This document shows, in pieces, positions 24,560 to 34,496 of a DNA stretch of 64,000 nt. The stretch's first letter is position 1. Every line of letters starts with the position of its first letter. Position numbers and translations under genes: made by a program. The notes below the pieces were generated by a model, which saw only the letters and a list, made by a program, of their open reading frames with translations, did not search any database and was not told where the DNA came from. The stretch comes from JAVBKV01 sp031553885 (lineage in GTDB: Bacteria; Bacteroidota; Bacteroidia; Bacteroidales; Azobacteroidaceae): the NCBI GenBank assembly GCA_031553885.1, contig JAVBKV010000010.1:1-64000 (forward strand). The letters run 5' to 3'.

Positions 24560-27541
24560 TTAAGAGGGTTTCAGTACCACTCCAAGATTTTTTTTACCAT
24601 CGATTTTTATAACGATGGGTTTTTCAAAGCGGACGTGCCTTAAAAACCTCGTTTCTTCAACTGCCGGTTGAGCATTGAGGAATGATTCATCGAAGATTCC
24701 ATCTCCTGCAATATAGGGATTAATTGTAAAATAGCCGACCCCAAATGAAGTCAGATTCTGGAAAAAGTGAGTCCCCTGACTGGGCTCGATCCGATAGTTT
24801 TCCAATCCTGATTCCACAATGACCCGTGCGCTGGAAATATGTGGCCATTTAACCGGAATCCCCAACCATGAATCACTGGATCCCCATCGGCCGGGCCCTA
24901 CCAGGATATATGGCTTCCCTTCATTGGTCATCTGTCTGTTGATTTTTTCAATTTCGTAAGCAATCAACTGGTTGTTGGAAGCCGAAAAGCCTTCTGTTTT
25001 AACGTATATGATATCGTAAACATCATTGGTTATTCCATGACCCAATGCATGCCTGGAGTATAAAAGGCATTCTTCTCCGGAAATCAGAGTCAGGTCTTCT
25101 TCCATCATTTCTTTACTGTCTACGATCGGACGGATCTGAAGCAAGTAGAATGTGCCTGCAATCTCTTTATTCCGGTCTTCTTCCAGGTTGACGGCAAATT
25201 CGATTTCCACCGGACGTCCCATTTCCTGTTGCCCGAGTTTCAATACAAAATCCAGTATACCAGCCAAGGGAAACATATTATTCTGCAACACTCCGGTAAA
25301 AGTAATTACCTTCCGGTTGGGTCCGGGATAATATCCTTCCATCAATACCTGGTCGTAATGGTCGTACGTCGAAGCAATCCAAGGCAAGGTGTTATCTTTT
25401 TCCGCTTCTTTGACAGGCAGTTTCAATAGATTGAACGCATCATCCGGAGAAAACTGGTCTGCATCCAGAGTCTTCAGTTCGAGCGCATAAAACCGGGTCT
25501 GCGTATCCTTTAATGCCAGATCCAGGGTGCTGGTCTGTAAAATATTATGCGGATGCCGGGGCGAAAAACGAAGCGTTATTCCTCCGTCGACGATGTATTT
25601 TCCCAATCCTAAAGCCACGTTGGCAATCCCATCTTCCGGCTTTTCTTCCCCCACAGGATAGAAGTTCAGCGAACGAGCTACTCCGGACACAGTCGGGTAA
25701 CAACGGTCTCCGTATGTTTTTCCAACAACTTCCTGCAATACGATTGCCATTTTTTCCTGATCAATCAGGTTTTGTGTTGCAGTCATGTAAGCCTTACTGT
25801 CTTTATAAAAAACAGAAGCATATACTCCCTTGATAGCATCTCCGATCATTTCCAGCATCTGTTCTTTGTCCGGAACCATGGGAACCATATAGGTATTGTA
25901 TATTCCGGCAAACGGCTGATAATGAGAATCCTCCAGAAGACTTGACGAACGTACTGCAATCGGAGTTTTAACTGCATCGAAAAAAGCAATCAGGTCTTCT
26001 TTCAGCCGTTTGGGCAGGGAAGCTTTCAGGAAATGCTTCAGAATCTGTTCATCCGGCAAGTCTTTCAGGGCGATTTCATACAACTCATTGGATTCCATAA
26101 ACTCATCGAAAATATCCGTACAAAGAACCACGGTTTTTGGTATCCGGATGAGTGCATTTCCAAATTTCGTATCCGCTTCTGCAGAATGCCTTTTGACCAT
26201 TTGTCCCATAAAAGCAAGTCCCCGGCCTTTTCCCCCCAGTGAATCTTCTCCGATACGGGCAAAATTGGAATATTCGTCGAAACGGTCTTTCCGGAAAATA
26301 GCGACTACTCCGGAGTTTTTCATTCTCCGGTAACTGACGATAGCATCAAAGATAATCTGACGGGCCTCATCCATATCTTTATAATCCGAGACATCGATTC
26401 CTTTCAGTAACTCGGCTACGGGAAACATGGCCCGGGAGTAAAAAAAGCGGGAAAAATGATTCCGGGAAAGATGATAAATCAGCGAGTCGTCCGGAATCGA
26501 GAAAACCTTGGTCTGCAGATCTTTCAATGAAGTGATCCGGGTAATTTCCTCTTTGGTACTGGGATTGATAATGATAAAATCTCCGAATCCGAAGTTGTTC
26601 GTGATTTCTTTCCGTAAATCCTGAGGAAATGTCTTGGAATTTTTGTCGATAAAACTACATTTCAGTTCTTCAGCGTATACCTTGTTACTCACTTCCGACG
26701 ATTCAAAAATAATCGGAACAAAACGATCCACATTTCTCACCATGCATCCGAATTTATATCCGGCATACTTATCTTTTTCACCTTCTCTTTCAAAGCTCAT
26801 ATCACAAACAATACCCAACATATTATTCTGGTATTTCCGATAGAGGCTTTCTGCTTCTTCGTAGGTCCTGGCCAGCAAAATTTTAGGACGTCCTCTCATC
26901 CGGAGGGTTTGCTGGTGCGGGTTCAACGCCTCTTTCGAAAATTCTTTGGATTGCTGAAGAACAAACTTATACAAATGAGGCAGTGTGGAAGAATAAAAAC
27001 GAATCGAGTCTTCCACCAATAAAATAGTCTGTACTCCTACGGAAGCCACATCATCGTTGACATTCATTTTGTCCTCGATCAGTTTAATAATGGCCAGTAA
27101 TAATTCAGCATTTCCCAGCCAACTGAACACATAATCGATCGAACTCAGGTCCTCCTGCGAAACCCGTTTGGAAACTTCTCGTGAAAAAGGAGTCAGCACA
27201 ACAATCGGGATCGAAGGATAAAGTTGTTTGATCCGGTTAGCCGCAGCAAATGTATCCGAATCGTCCATATTGGGCATGCAGATAACCAGGTCGAAATGTA
27301 CCTGTCTGAGGATATTCAGGGCCTCGGTCTCCGTACTGGCCTGCGTAAACCGTGGCGGATACCGCAAACTCAATGAGGTATATTCATTGAATATCTGTTC
27401 ATCGATCCTGCCATCGTCTTCCAGCATGAACGAGTCATATTTGGTCGCTATCAGCAGGACATTCAGTATGCGTTTATTCATTAAACTGGCAAAAGAAGTA
27501 TCTTTGAATACCAGTTGTTTCATATTTATTGCCTGATCCAT
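24560..27541 (-). CDS. Receiver-domain / PEP-synthase-like ATP-grasp protein
   Basis: The 993-residue protein begins with two receiver-like domains. The first (about 25-155) lacks an obvious phosphoacceptor. The second (about 170-305) has the acidic pair Glu177-Asp178, a possible phosphoacceptor Asp247 and Lys300. From about residue 430 follows a PEP synthase/pyruvate phosphate dikinase N-terminal ATP-binding domain with GGKGRGLAFM (436-445) and RSSSLLED (531-538). No phosphohistidine swivel domain (TSHAA-type motif) or PEP/pyruvate barrel is seen, so it is not a complete PEP synthase. It might be a nucleotide-dependent phosphotransferase under receiver control; the reaction is unknown. Confidence 0.75.
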   Translation of the reverse strand: MDQAINMKQLVFKDTSFASLMNKRILNVLLIATKYDSFMLEDDGRIDEQIFNEYTSLSLRYPPRFTQASTETEALNILRQVHFDLVICMPNMDDSDTFAAANRIKQLYPSIPIVVLTPFSREVSKRVSQEDLSSIDYVFSWLGNAELLLAIIKLIEDKMNVNDDVASVGVQTILLVEDSIRFYSSTLPHLYKFVLQQSKEFSKEALNPHQQTLRMRGRPKILLARTYEEAESLYRKYQNNMLGIVCDMSFEREGEKDKYAGYKFGCMVRNVDRFVPIIFESSEVSNKVYAEELKCSFIDKNSKTFPQDLRKEITNNFGFGDFIIINPSTKEEITRITSLKDLQTKVFSIPDDSLIYHLSRNHFSRFFYSRAMFPVAELLKGIDVSDYKDMDEARQIIFDAIVSYRRMKNSGVVAIFRKDRFDEYSNFARIGEDSLGGKGRGLAFMGQMVKRHSAEADTKFGNALIRIPKTVVLCTDIFDEFMESNELYEIALKDLPDEQILKHFLKASLPKRLKEDLIAFFDAVKTPIAVRSSSLLEDSHYQPFAGIYNTYMVPMVPDKEQMLEMIGDAIKGVYASVFYKDSKAYMTATQNLIDQEKMAIVLQEVVGKTYGDRCYPTVSGVARSLNFYPVGEEKPEDGIANVALGLGKYIVDGGITLRFSPRHPHNILQTSTLDLALKDTQTRFYALELKTLDADQFSPDDAFNLLKLPVKEAEKDNTLPWIASTYDHYDQVLMEGYYPGPNRKVITFTGVLQNNMFPLAGILDFVLKLGQQEMGRPVEIEFAVNLEEDRNKEIAGTFYLLQIRPIVDSKEMMEEDLTLISGEECLLYSRHALGHGITNDVYDIIYVKTEGFSASNNQLIAYEIEKINRQMTNEGKPYILVGPGRWGSSDSWLGIPVKWPHISSARVIVESGLENYRIEPSQGTHFFQNLTSFGVGYFTINPYIAGDGIFDESFLNAQPAVEETRFLRHVRFEKPIVIKIDGKKNLGVVLKPS

Positions 27542-27694
27542 AAAAATTAATTTTTATTTCTATCGGAAAATAAAAAGACAACCATACTTACAAATTGCTA
27601 GTTGAACCCGGAATCTTCAGCTTGTTTTCAATTTCAACAAGGGTCTATATCCGAAAAATCAAAACAAAATGTAAGTAAATTACCGGTTTGGCAG

Positions 27695-27725
27695 TTGTTA
27701 TTCTCCGATTTATTTCTTACGTTTG
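27695..27725 (+). promoter_or_regulatory. Promoter of gdhA
   Basis: TTG at 27695-27697 and TACGTTTG at 27718-27725 with 20 bases between them. The leader to ATG 27802 is about 70 bases. Confidence 0.65.
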
Positions 27726-27801
27726 CGTCATACAAATGTATAATAATAAATGTAAACTAAAAACAGAACGTATAAAACTTAAATCGTATAATAGTAATGC
27801 C

Positions 27802-29136
27802 ATGAAGACAGAAAGTATTTTACAGGCTTTGGAAGCCAAACATCCCGGCGAACATGAATATTTGCAGGCAGTAACAGAAGTGCTTCATTCGATTGAAGAA
27901 GTATATAACCAGCATCCCGAATTCGAAAAAGCAGGTATTGTCGAGCGTTTGGTGGAACCCGACCGTATTTTTACATTCAAAGTGCCCTGGGTAGATGACC
28001 AGGGGAAAGTTCAGGTCAATCTGGGTTACCGGGTACAGTTCAACAATGCTATTGGCCCGTATAAAGGAGGTATCCGTTTCCATGCTTCTGTTACTTTGTC
28101 CAGCCTGAAATTCTTAGGATTTGAGCAAACATTTAAAAATGCACTGACCACATTGCCGATGGGCGGAGGAAAAGGCGGTTCTGATTTTTTTCCGAAAGGA
28201 AAATCCAATGCGGAAGTCATGCGTTTCTGTCAGGCATTCATGCTGGAATTATGGAGACACATCGGTCCGGATACGGACGTTCCTGCCGGAGATATTGGCG
28301 TAGGCGCCCGTGAAGTTGGTTATATGTACGGTATGTACCGGAAACTGGCGTTGGAAAATACCGGAACGTTTACAGGAAAAGGATTGGATTTCGGAGGCTC
28401 CCTGATTCGTCCGGAAGCGACCGGATTCGGCGGGTTGTATTTCGTGGATCAGATGCTGAAAGCACATAACATGGATCTCAAAGGGAAAACCATTGCGATC
28501 TCCGGATTCGGGAATGTAGCCTGGGGAGCAGCATTGAAAGCTACCGAACTGGGAGGCAAGGTGGTAACAATTTCAGGTCCGGACGGTTATGTATACGATC
28601 CTGCAGGCATCTCCGGAGAGAAGATCGACTATATGCTCGAATTACGTTCTTCCGGCGAAGACATCGTAGCTCCTTATGCCGAAAAATACGGAGTGCAGTT
28701 CTTCCCGGGTAAACGTCCCTGGCAACAAAAAGTGGATATTGCCCTACCCTGCGCCATCCAGAACGAATTGAATGAATCTGACGCCCAACTACTGATCGAT
28801 AATGGAGTCTCCTGTGTCGCTGAAATTTCCAACATGGGTTGTACGGCAGAAGCGGTCGATCTGCTTATTGCCAAAAAAGTAATGTTTGCTCCGGGTAAAG
28901 CAGTGAATGCAGGAGGAGTCGCCACTTCCGGTCTGGAAATGACTCAGAACGCCATGCATATTCAATGGACGGAGGCCGAAGTCGATGCCAAATTACACCA
29001 GATCATGAACAGCATTCATGAACAATGTTTGATTTACGGCAGGCAAAGCGATGGCTATATCAACTATGTAAAAGGAGCCAACATTGCCGGTTTTATGAAA
29101 GTGGCAAGAGCGATGATGGCTCAGGGGGTTATTTAA
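27802..29136 (+). CDS. gdhA: NADP-type glutamate dehydrogenase
   Basis: GdhA makes glutamate from 2-oxoglutarate and ammonia, the main ammonia entry point in Bacteroidales. ATG 27802 (MKTESILQALEAKHPGEHEYLQAV) gives 444 residues, the normal length for hexameric bacterial enzymes. The longer frame to 27688 overlaps the promoter. Visible signatures are GPYKGGIRFH, LPMGGGKGGSDFFPKG with the catalytic Lys, and the Rossmann motif AISGFGNVAWGAA. Cofactor preference for NADP is inferred from overall similarity to the short bacterial class. Confidence 0.95.
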   Translation: MKTESILQALEAKHPGEHEYLQAVTEVLHSIEEVYNQHPEFEKAGIVERLVEPDRIFTFKVPWVDDQGKVQVNLGYRVQFNNAIGPYKGGIRFHASVTLSSLKFLGFEQTFKNALTTLPMGGGKGGSDFFPKGKSNAEVMRFCQAFMLELWRHIGPDTDVPAGDIGVGAREVGYMYGMYRKLALENTGTFTGKGLDFGGSLIRPEATGFGGLYFVDQMLKAHNMDLKGKTIAISGFGNVAWGAALKATELGGKVVTISGPDGYVYDPAGISGEKIDYMLELRSSGEDIVAPYAEKYGVQFFPGKRPWQQKVDIALPCAIQNELNESDAQLLIDNGVSCVAEISNMGCTAEAVDLLIAKKVMFAPGKAVNAGGVATSGLEMTQNAMHIQWTEAEVDAKLHQIMNSIHEQCLIYGRQSDGYINYVKGANIAGFMKVARAMMAQGVI

Positions 29137-29164
29137 TTTTCAATTACTTTCATCCAGATACAAG

Positions 29165-29197
29165 GCGGTGGTACAATACGTATCACCGCTTTTTTTT
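29165..29197 (+). terminator. Terminator of gdhA
   Basis: GCGGTG (29165-29170) pairs with CACCGC (29184-29189), extended by an inner TAC/GTA pairing, and is followed by a T8 tract to 29197. Confidence 0.85.
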
Positions 29198-29265
29198 ATA
29201 TAAAGTTTCTCAAAAAATGAAATATTATCGTAACGGATCGTTCACAGTTGGTTAATCCTTCCGGT

Positions 29266-29305
29266 CTACTTTTGCCTCCGAATTAATAATGAAAAGCAAA
29301 AGTAG
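29266..29305. promoter_or_regulatory. susC promoter inside a perfect inverted repeat
   Basis: CTACTTTTGC (29266-29275) contains the -7 box TACTTTTG (29267-29274) and is repeated inverted as GCAAAAGTAG (29296-29305), 3 bases before ATG 29309. TTG at 29248-29250 may be the -33 element. Confidence 0.55.
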
Positions 29306-29308
29306 TCA

Positions 29309-32300
29309 ATGAAAAGAAGAATTACTCAACGAATGTTAATGACCTTGTTAATTATTGTAATTTCAATTGTTAACGTGTTTGCACAACCTGGAGCCAATCC
29401 GGTTTCGGGAATTGTAAAAGATGAATCAGGCGAATTATTAATAGGCGCTTCCGTTTCGGTAAAAGGGACCTCGATTGGAGCTATAACGGATGTCAACGGG
29501 AGTTTCAATCTGAGTATACCTCCCCAGGGAATATTACAGATAACCTACCTGGGGTACGAACCTCTTGATGTAAAAATTACCGGACAGAAAGACTACACCA
29601 TAGTCATGAAGGAAACCAAAAACGAACTGGACGAGGTGGTAGTCACGGCTTTGGGTATTAAACGTGAAGAAAGAGGATTAGGATTCAACACGGAAAATCT
29701 TTCCGGACATGTGCTGACAGATGCCCAATCCAATAACTGGGCCACTGCTTTGAGCGGAAAAGTAGCCGGATTGAATGTGTTGGGAATAGGTGCCGGTCCA
29801 TTGGGAACTTCCCGGATTTCCCTGCGTGGAGATAACTCCATGAATATGGATGGAAATAATGCGTTGATCGTAGTGGATGGCGTTCCGTTGAGCAGCCGGA
29901 TTTCCGGAACGGGTGCAGATGCCTATGCCGCAGGATCGGGAGGCGATGTTCCGATCGATTTCGGAGATGGGATCAACGACATCAACCCGGACGATATTGA
30001 AACCGTAACCGTGCTGAAAGGCGCTTCTGCAGCAGCTTTGTATGGAAGCCGTGCTGCGAATGGGGTCCTGATTATCACCACTAAATCAGGAGCCAGGCAG
30101 AAGAAAGGAATCGGAGTCACCCTGAATACCGGGGTTAGCATCGAAAACGTATTAAAATGGCCGGATTATCAGTATGAATATGGCCAGGGCACTCAAACCA
30201 AAGACAAAAACGGATCATGGTATTATTCTTACGGAGCTTCTGAAGATGGCGTTTCTACCGGAGGAACCAGTAGCGCATTCGGACCGAAGTTCGACGGCCA
30301 ACAGTTCTTTCAGTATGATCCGACCCCGGAAGGGCAGAGTGCAGAACGGCAGCTTTGGAGACCCTATAAAGATAATATCAAAGGGTTTTGGGAGAATGGA
30401 TCGACTGTAAATACGAGTGTCGCTGTGGAAAGTGCTAATGATAAAAGTTCGTTCCGTACCTCATTGACCTGGATGTCCAATAAATGGATTATGCCGAATA
30501 CCGGTTTCGATCGGTTGACTCTCTCCAGTTCTTTCCAGCATAAGGTAACCAGTAAACTGCGTTTCTCCACAAAAGTCAATTTCACCAACCGGAATTCGGA
30601 CAACCTGCCGGCAACCGGTTACAATAACCAGTCGATTTCTTACTTTATGATTTTTCAGAATCCGAACGTCGACCTGGCCTGGTACCGGCCAATCTGGAAG
30701 AGCGGACAAAATCAGATTGCCCAGATACACCCGTTCAGCAGTTACATCGATAACCCTTATCTGATCGCTTACGAAATGGAGAATCCTTCCAATAAGAATA
30801 CCTTCCTCGGAACCACCAGCGCAATTTATGAGTTTTCCCGCAAACTGGAATTGATGATGCGGGTCAATGCGGAAATGAGCTATGAAAGCCGTGAACAACG
30901 ACGTCCGTATAATACGGCTAACTACCTGACCGGCTACTACCGGGAAGAAAGTATTCATAACCTGGAAACCAATGCTGATTTCTTATTGACTTATCGGGAT
31001 AACTTAAGTAAAGAAATAGGAATGAAGTTTTCAGTGGGAGGAAATATGCGGAATAATGAATACAACCGGACGGGAGGATCGATCACCGGTCTGGTGACCC
31101 CGGGTGTTTATAAATTGTCGAACGGAGTGACTAATCCTTACCTTATTTATAACGTGCAAAACAAGCAGGTGAACAGTTTGTACGGAACTGCCAATTTCAA
31201 TTACGGAAAAGGACTTTATCTGGATATTACAGGAAGAAACGACTGGTCGAGTACGTTGCCAATAGACAACAGTTCGTTCTTTTATCCTTCTGTCAGTACC
31301 AGTATGGTAATCAGTGAGTGGACTAAATTGCCTTCATTCATGAATTTCCTGAAAGCCCGCTTGTCCTGGGCTCAGGTAGGAAACGATACGCAACCCTATA
31401 AGACAGCAAAATATTATACTCCCAGCGAATTTTCAGGTTCGGCGACCATGCCGACGACGCTCTACAATGCAGATTTTAAACCGGAAATATCCACCAATAT
31501 TGAAGGAGGGTTGGATATAAGAACCCTGAATAACCGATTATCTATGGATCTTACATTGTATAATAATTATACGAAAAACCAGATCCTGGATGTTCCGCTC
31601 GATCCTACAACCGGATTCAGCCGGGCTACCATGAATGCGGGAAAAGTGAGGAACCGGGGAATTGAAATCCTGCTGAAAGGAGTTCCCGTTCAACAAAAGA
31701 ATTTTAACTGGAATGCTTCTTTCAACTGGTCGAAGAACTGGAATAAAATTTTAGAACTTTCCTCCGAAATGGGAGATGAGGATGCTCAGTTGATCGCACA
31801 GGCCGGTACGGTTTATTATTACGGAAAAGTAGGCGGATCGATGGGTGATATGTATGGATATAAATTATTACGAACTCCTGATGGCCAGGTGATTTACAAC
31901 GAATCGGACGGTAAAACGGCCAAGTCACAGGATATCGAGTATGTAGGAAATGCTTATCCTGCCTGGAAAGCCGGTTTGCAAAACGACTTTACAATTAAAA
32001 ACGTACGCGTCTCTTTTTCTTTCGACGGTCAATACGGAGGATTGGTTTATTCACAGTCACATCACAAAATGTCGGAACAGGGAAAACTGAAACACACTCT
32101 GAAAGGCCGGGATTCGGAAGATGGTAAAATTGTAGGGGAAGGAGTCATCGATAATGGAGATGGGACCTATTCTCCCAATACCGTCCGGATCTATCTGAAA
32201 GATTATTATGCCGATTATTACCGGAGAGCCAATGTGGAAACTAATTCGTTCGATGCTTCTTTTGTCAAACTAAGAGATGCCCGGGTAGAATATAGATTTA

Positions 32301-32500
32301 CCAAAGGAATTACCGATAAATTAAAGATAGAAGCATTGAGTATTGCTGTTTACGGAAGAAATCTCTGGATGTGGACCAAGTTTCCCTTGTTCGATCCGGA
32401 AGCCGCTGCATTGAACAGCTCAACTATTGTGCCGGGAGTTGAAATAGGACAACTTCCTACTACTCGTTCTTTTGGATTTAATCTGACAGCTAAATTTTAA
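29309..32500 (+). CDS. SusC/RagA-family TonB-linked outer membrane protein
   Basis: The 1063-residue protein has a signal peptide ending VNVFAQ, a carboxypeptidase-regulatory-like domain (about residues 32-105, VSGIVKDESGELLIGASV) and a TonB plug with LDEVVVTALGIKREERGLG and RISLRGDNSMNMDGNNALIV. A large barrel ends in an aromatic residue. It imports a ligand captured by the SusD partner encoded next. No N-terminal signalling (STN) domain is seen, so no direct sigma/anti-sigma control is indicated. The downstream metallophosphoesterase suggests a phosphorylated substrate. Confidence 0.95.
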   Translation: MKRRITQRMLMTLLIIVISIVNVFAQPGANPVSGIVKDESGELLIGASVSVKGTSIGAITDVNGSFNLSIPPQGILQITYLGYEPLDVKITGQKDYTIVMKETKNELDEVVVTALGIKREERGLGFNTENLSGHVLTDAQSNNWATALSGKVAGLNVLGIGAGPLGTSRISLRGDNSMNMDGNNALIVVDGVPLSSRISGTGADAYAAGSGGDVPIDFGDGINDINPDDIETVTVLKGASAAALYGSRAANGVLIITTKSGARQKKGIGVTLNTGVSIENVLKWPDYQYEYGQGTQTKDKNGSWYYSYGASEDGVSTGGTSSAFGPKFDGQQFFQYDPTPEGQSAERQLWRPYKDNIKGFWENGSTVNTSVAVESANDKSSFRTSLTWMSNKWIMPNTGFDRLTLSSSFQHKVTSKLRFSTKVNFTNRNSDNLPATGYNNQSISYFMIFQNPNVDLAWYRPIWKSGQNQIAQIHPFSSYIDNPYLIAYEMENPSNKNTFLGTTSAIYEFSRKLELMMRVNAEMSYESREQRRPYNTANYLTGYYREESIHNLETNADFLLTYRDNLSKEIGMKFSVGGNMRNNEYNRTGGSITGLVTPGVYKLSNGVTNPYLIYNVQNKQVNSLYGTANFNYGKGLYLDITGRNDWSSTLPIDNSSFFYPSVSTSMVISEWTKLPSFMNFLKARLSWAQVGNDTQPYKTAKYYTPSEFSGSATMPTTLYNADFKPEISTNIEGGLDIRTLNNRLSMDLTLYNNYTKNQILDVPLDPTTGFSRATMNAGKVRNRGIEILLKGVPVQQKNFNWNASFNWSKNWNKILELSSEMGDEDAQLIAQAGTVYYYGKVGGSMGDMYGYKLLRTPDGQVIYNESDGKTAKSQDIEYVGNAYPAWKAGLQNDFTIKNVRVSFSFDGQYGGLVYSQSHHKMSEQGKLKHTLKGRDSEDGKIVGEGVIDNGDGTYSPNTVRIYLKDYYADYYRRANVETNSFDASFVKLRDARVEYRFTKGITDKLKIEALSIAVYGRNLWMWTKFPLFDPEAAALNSSTIVPGVEIGQLPTTRSFGFNLTAKF

Positions 32501-32531
32501 TTCATTGATCTTAACAATTCATTCAATTATT

Positions 32532-33980
32532 ATGAAATCGATTTATTCAATATTAATAAGCCTGATTTTAATAACCGGTTTTGCTTCCTGTACCGATGAT
32601 TTTGAATCATTGAATACAGATCCGAACCGTATCGATAAGGTTTCTCAGGGATCCCTGCTCAGTCCGATCTTGTATGAGGTGGGATGTTTCAACTACAATC
32701 GTTCCGATGATTTTACATTCAACATCATGCAGATCGCTCTTTCTTTTCCTAGCGAAAGTTCGGATATATCCCGGTATTACATGTCAACTTCCCAGGGAAA
32801 TTCTACCTGGACAACTTACTACCGTTGGTTGACTTCCATTCAGGAGATGTACAACCTGGCCGTTCAGGAAGAGAATGTCAATTACCAGGCGATTGCAATG
32901 ACTTTGAGTAGTTGGGTTTTTCAGAATCTGACCGATTGCTTCGGGGATGTACCTATGACGGAAGCCTGCAAAGGAGAAGAGGGAATTCTGAAACCGGTTT
33001 TTGATGATCAGAAGGATATTTATACCCGGATTATTGCCGATCTGGATTCTGCCAATAATCTGTTCGATGTCAGTAAAAAACTAACCTTTGCGGGTGATCT
33101 GGTCTATAGCGCCAGTACTGATGCTTCAGGGATTCTCAAATGGAAGAAATTTTGTAATTCCCTGCGAATGCGCTGCCTGCTGAGATTATCCAAACGGGAC
33201 AACGAGATGCATGTGTACGACGAACTGAGAAAAATGGTGAATAATCCTTCTCAATACCCGGTTATTAGTACCGATGAAGAGTCCGCGTTGTTACCTTTGT
33301 CCGGTATAACTCCTGAGTTACCACCGATTGCAAGACCTCAGGATTTTACATCTTATCGGGCTGCAGGCGACTTCTTCGTCAGTCACCTGAACGATTGGAG
33401 TGATCCCAGATTGCCTTTATTTGCTACTCATGCGAGAGACCTTTCCAATAAATCAATCGGATACAAAGGCGCACCCAGCGGGTATGCGATGAATACCGTA
33501 TTTGACTATGTGCCTTCCAATATGAACCAGGCCCTGGCCAAAGCGCCCCTGAAAGTTATTTTCATGAGTCATGCGGAAGTGAAATTCATCCTGGCTGAAT
33601 TAGCTCAGGCCGGAAAAATAGAAGGGGATGCCAAATCCTTTTACGAAGAGGGAGTGAAAGCTGCTATCCGTCAATGGGGCGTGGAAGTTCCTGCTAATTA
33701 TTTTGATAATCCCGGAGTTGCTTACGATGGTACCTTAGACCGGATTATGCTGCAAAAATATTACGCCTTGTTTTTTACCGACTACCAGCAATGGTTTGAA
33801 TACCGCCGGACCGGTCTGCCTGTTCTTCCGGATAACGGAGGATTGGTAAACGGAGGTAAAATGCCTGTCCGTTTTTATTACCCGACGGTAGTGACCGTAA
33901 TGAATTCCGTTAATTATAAGAAGGCGGTCGAACACATGGGTGGTGATAACGAGAACGTGAAAAACTGGTGGGAAAAATAA
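32532..33980 (+). CDS. SusD/RagB-family substrate-binding lipoprotein
   Basis: ATG 32532 (MKSIYSILISLILIT) gives a lipoprotein signal peptide with lipobox GFASC; upstream in-frame codons are not needed. The mature protein shows the SusD start pattern (DDFESLNTDPNRID) and the helical TPR-like core with aromatic residues. It resembles the SusD-like_2 subclass. It caps the SusC barrel and binds the ligand at the cell surface. The gene is 31 bases after susC and in the same operon. Confidence 0.93.
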   Translation: MKSIYSILISLILITGFASCTDDFESLNTDPNRIDKVSQGSLLSPILYEVGCFNYNRSDDFTFNIMQIALSFPSESSDISRYYMSTSQGNSTWTTYYRWLTSIQEMYNLAVQEENVNYQAIAMTLSSWVFQNLTDCFGDVPMTEACKGEEGILKPVFDDQKDIYTRIIADLDSANNLFDVSKKLTFAGDLVYSASTDASGILKWKKFCNSLRMRCLLRLSKRDNEMHVYDELRKMVNNPSQYPVISTDEESALLPLSGITPELPPIARPQDFTSYRAAGDFFVSHLNDWSDPRLPLFATHARDLSNKSIGYKGAPSGYAMNTVFDYVPSNMNQALAKAPLKVIFMSHAEVKFILAELAQAGKIEGDAKSFYEEGVKAAIRQWGVEVPANYFDNPGVAYDGTLDRIMLQKYYALFFTDYQQWFEYRRTGLPVLPDNGGLVNGGKMPVRFYYPTVVTVMNSVNYKKAVEHMGGDNENVKNWWEK

Positions 33981-34002
33981 AATATTTTAATATTGATTGA
34001 AT

Positions 34003-34470
34003 ATGAAAAAGTTAGCATGGACAATTATCGTCTTATTAGGTACCTTTATGCAGGTACAAGCGGAGAATAATGAACCTTATGTTTTCTACACCTACGGTGA
34101 CGGAATTGATCTGAAGCAAGTAAACGATTATCCCGACCATTTGTTGGGAGATACGATTGCGAAACAACTACACGCAGTCAAGGAATTGTATCTGGTTCGT
34201 TACGAAACCAAAGTGGGATTTTCCGACTCGGAAATCGAAGTACAGAAGCCGGATATTTTGAATGCAGTTGAAAAAATGGATGCTTATTTTAAAAAAACAG
34301 TGAAAAAAGGAGGGATGAACAAGAAAGAAGCTTCCGGCTTGTTTTCGAAATACCTGACCGTTGCTTACTGGGCTTTCTATGAGGAAACAGATGCTTTTGA
34401 AAAAGCCCTGAGTAAAATTAAAAAATCGGAAGAATTACTGGCTGTTTTTGAAAAAGTACAATTGAAATAA
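34003..34470 (+). CDS. Small secreted protein of the SusCD locus, unknown function
   Basis: ATG 34003 (MKKLAWTIIVLLGTFMQVQA) begins a clear signal peptide; the 155-residue product has no lipobox Cys. The mature part begins NNEPYVFYTYGDGIDL and is mostly helical and charged, with no motif that I recognise. It sits 22 bases after susD and directly before the phosphoesterase, so it is part of the same operon and probably periplasmic. A binding or accessory role is possible but not shown. Confidence 0.6.
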   Translation: MKKLAWTIIVLLGTFMQVQAENNEPYVFYTYGDGIDLKQVNDYPDHLLGDTIAKQLHAVKELYLVRYETKVGFSDSEIEVQKPDILNAVEKMDAYFKKTVKKGGMNKKEASGLFSKYLTVAYWAFYEETDAFEKALSKIKKSEELLAVFEKVQLK

Positions 34471-34496
34471 AATATTCCGGATTTATTATTGCTTTA

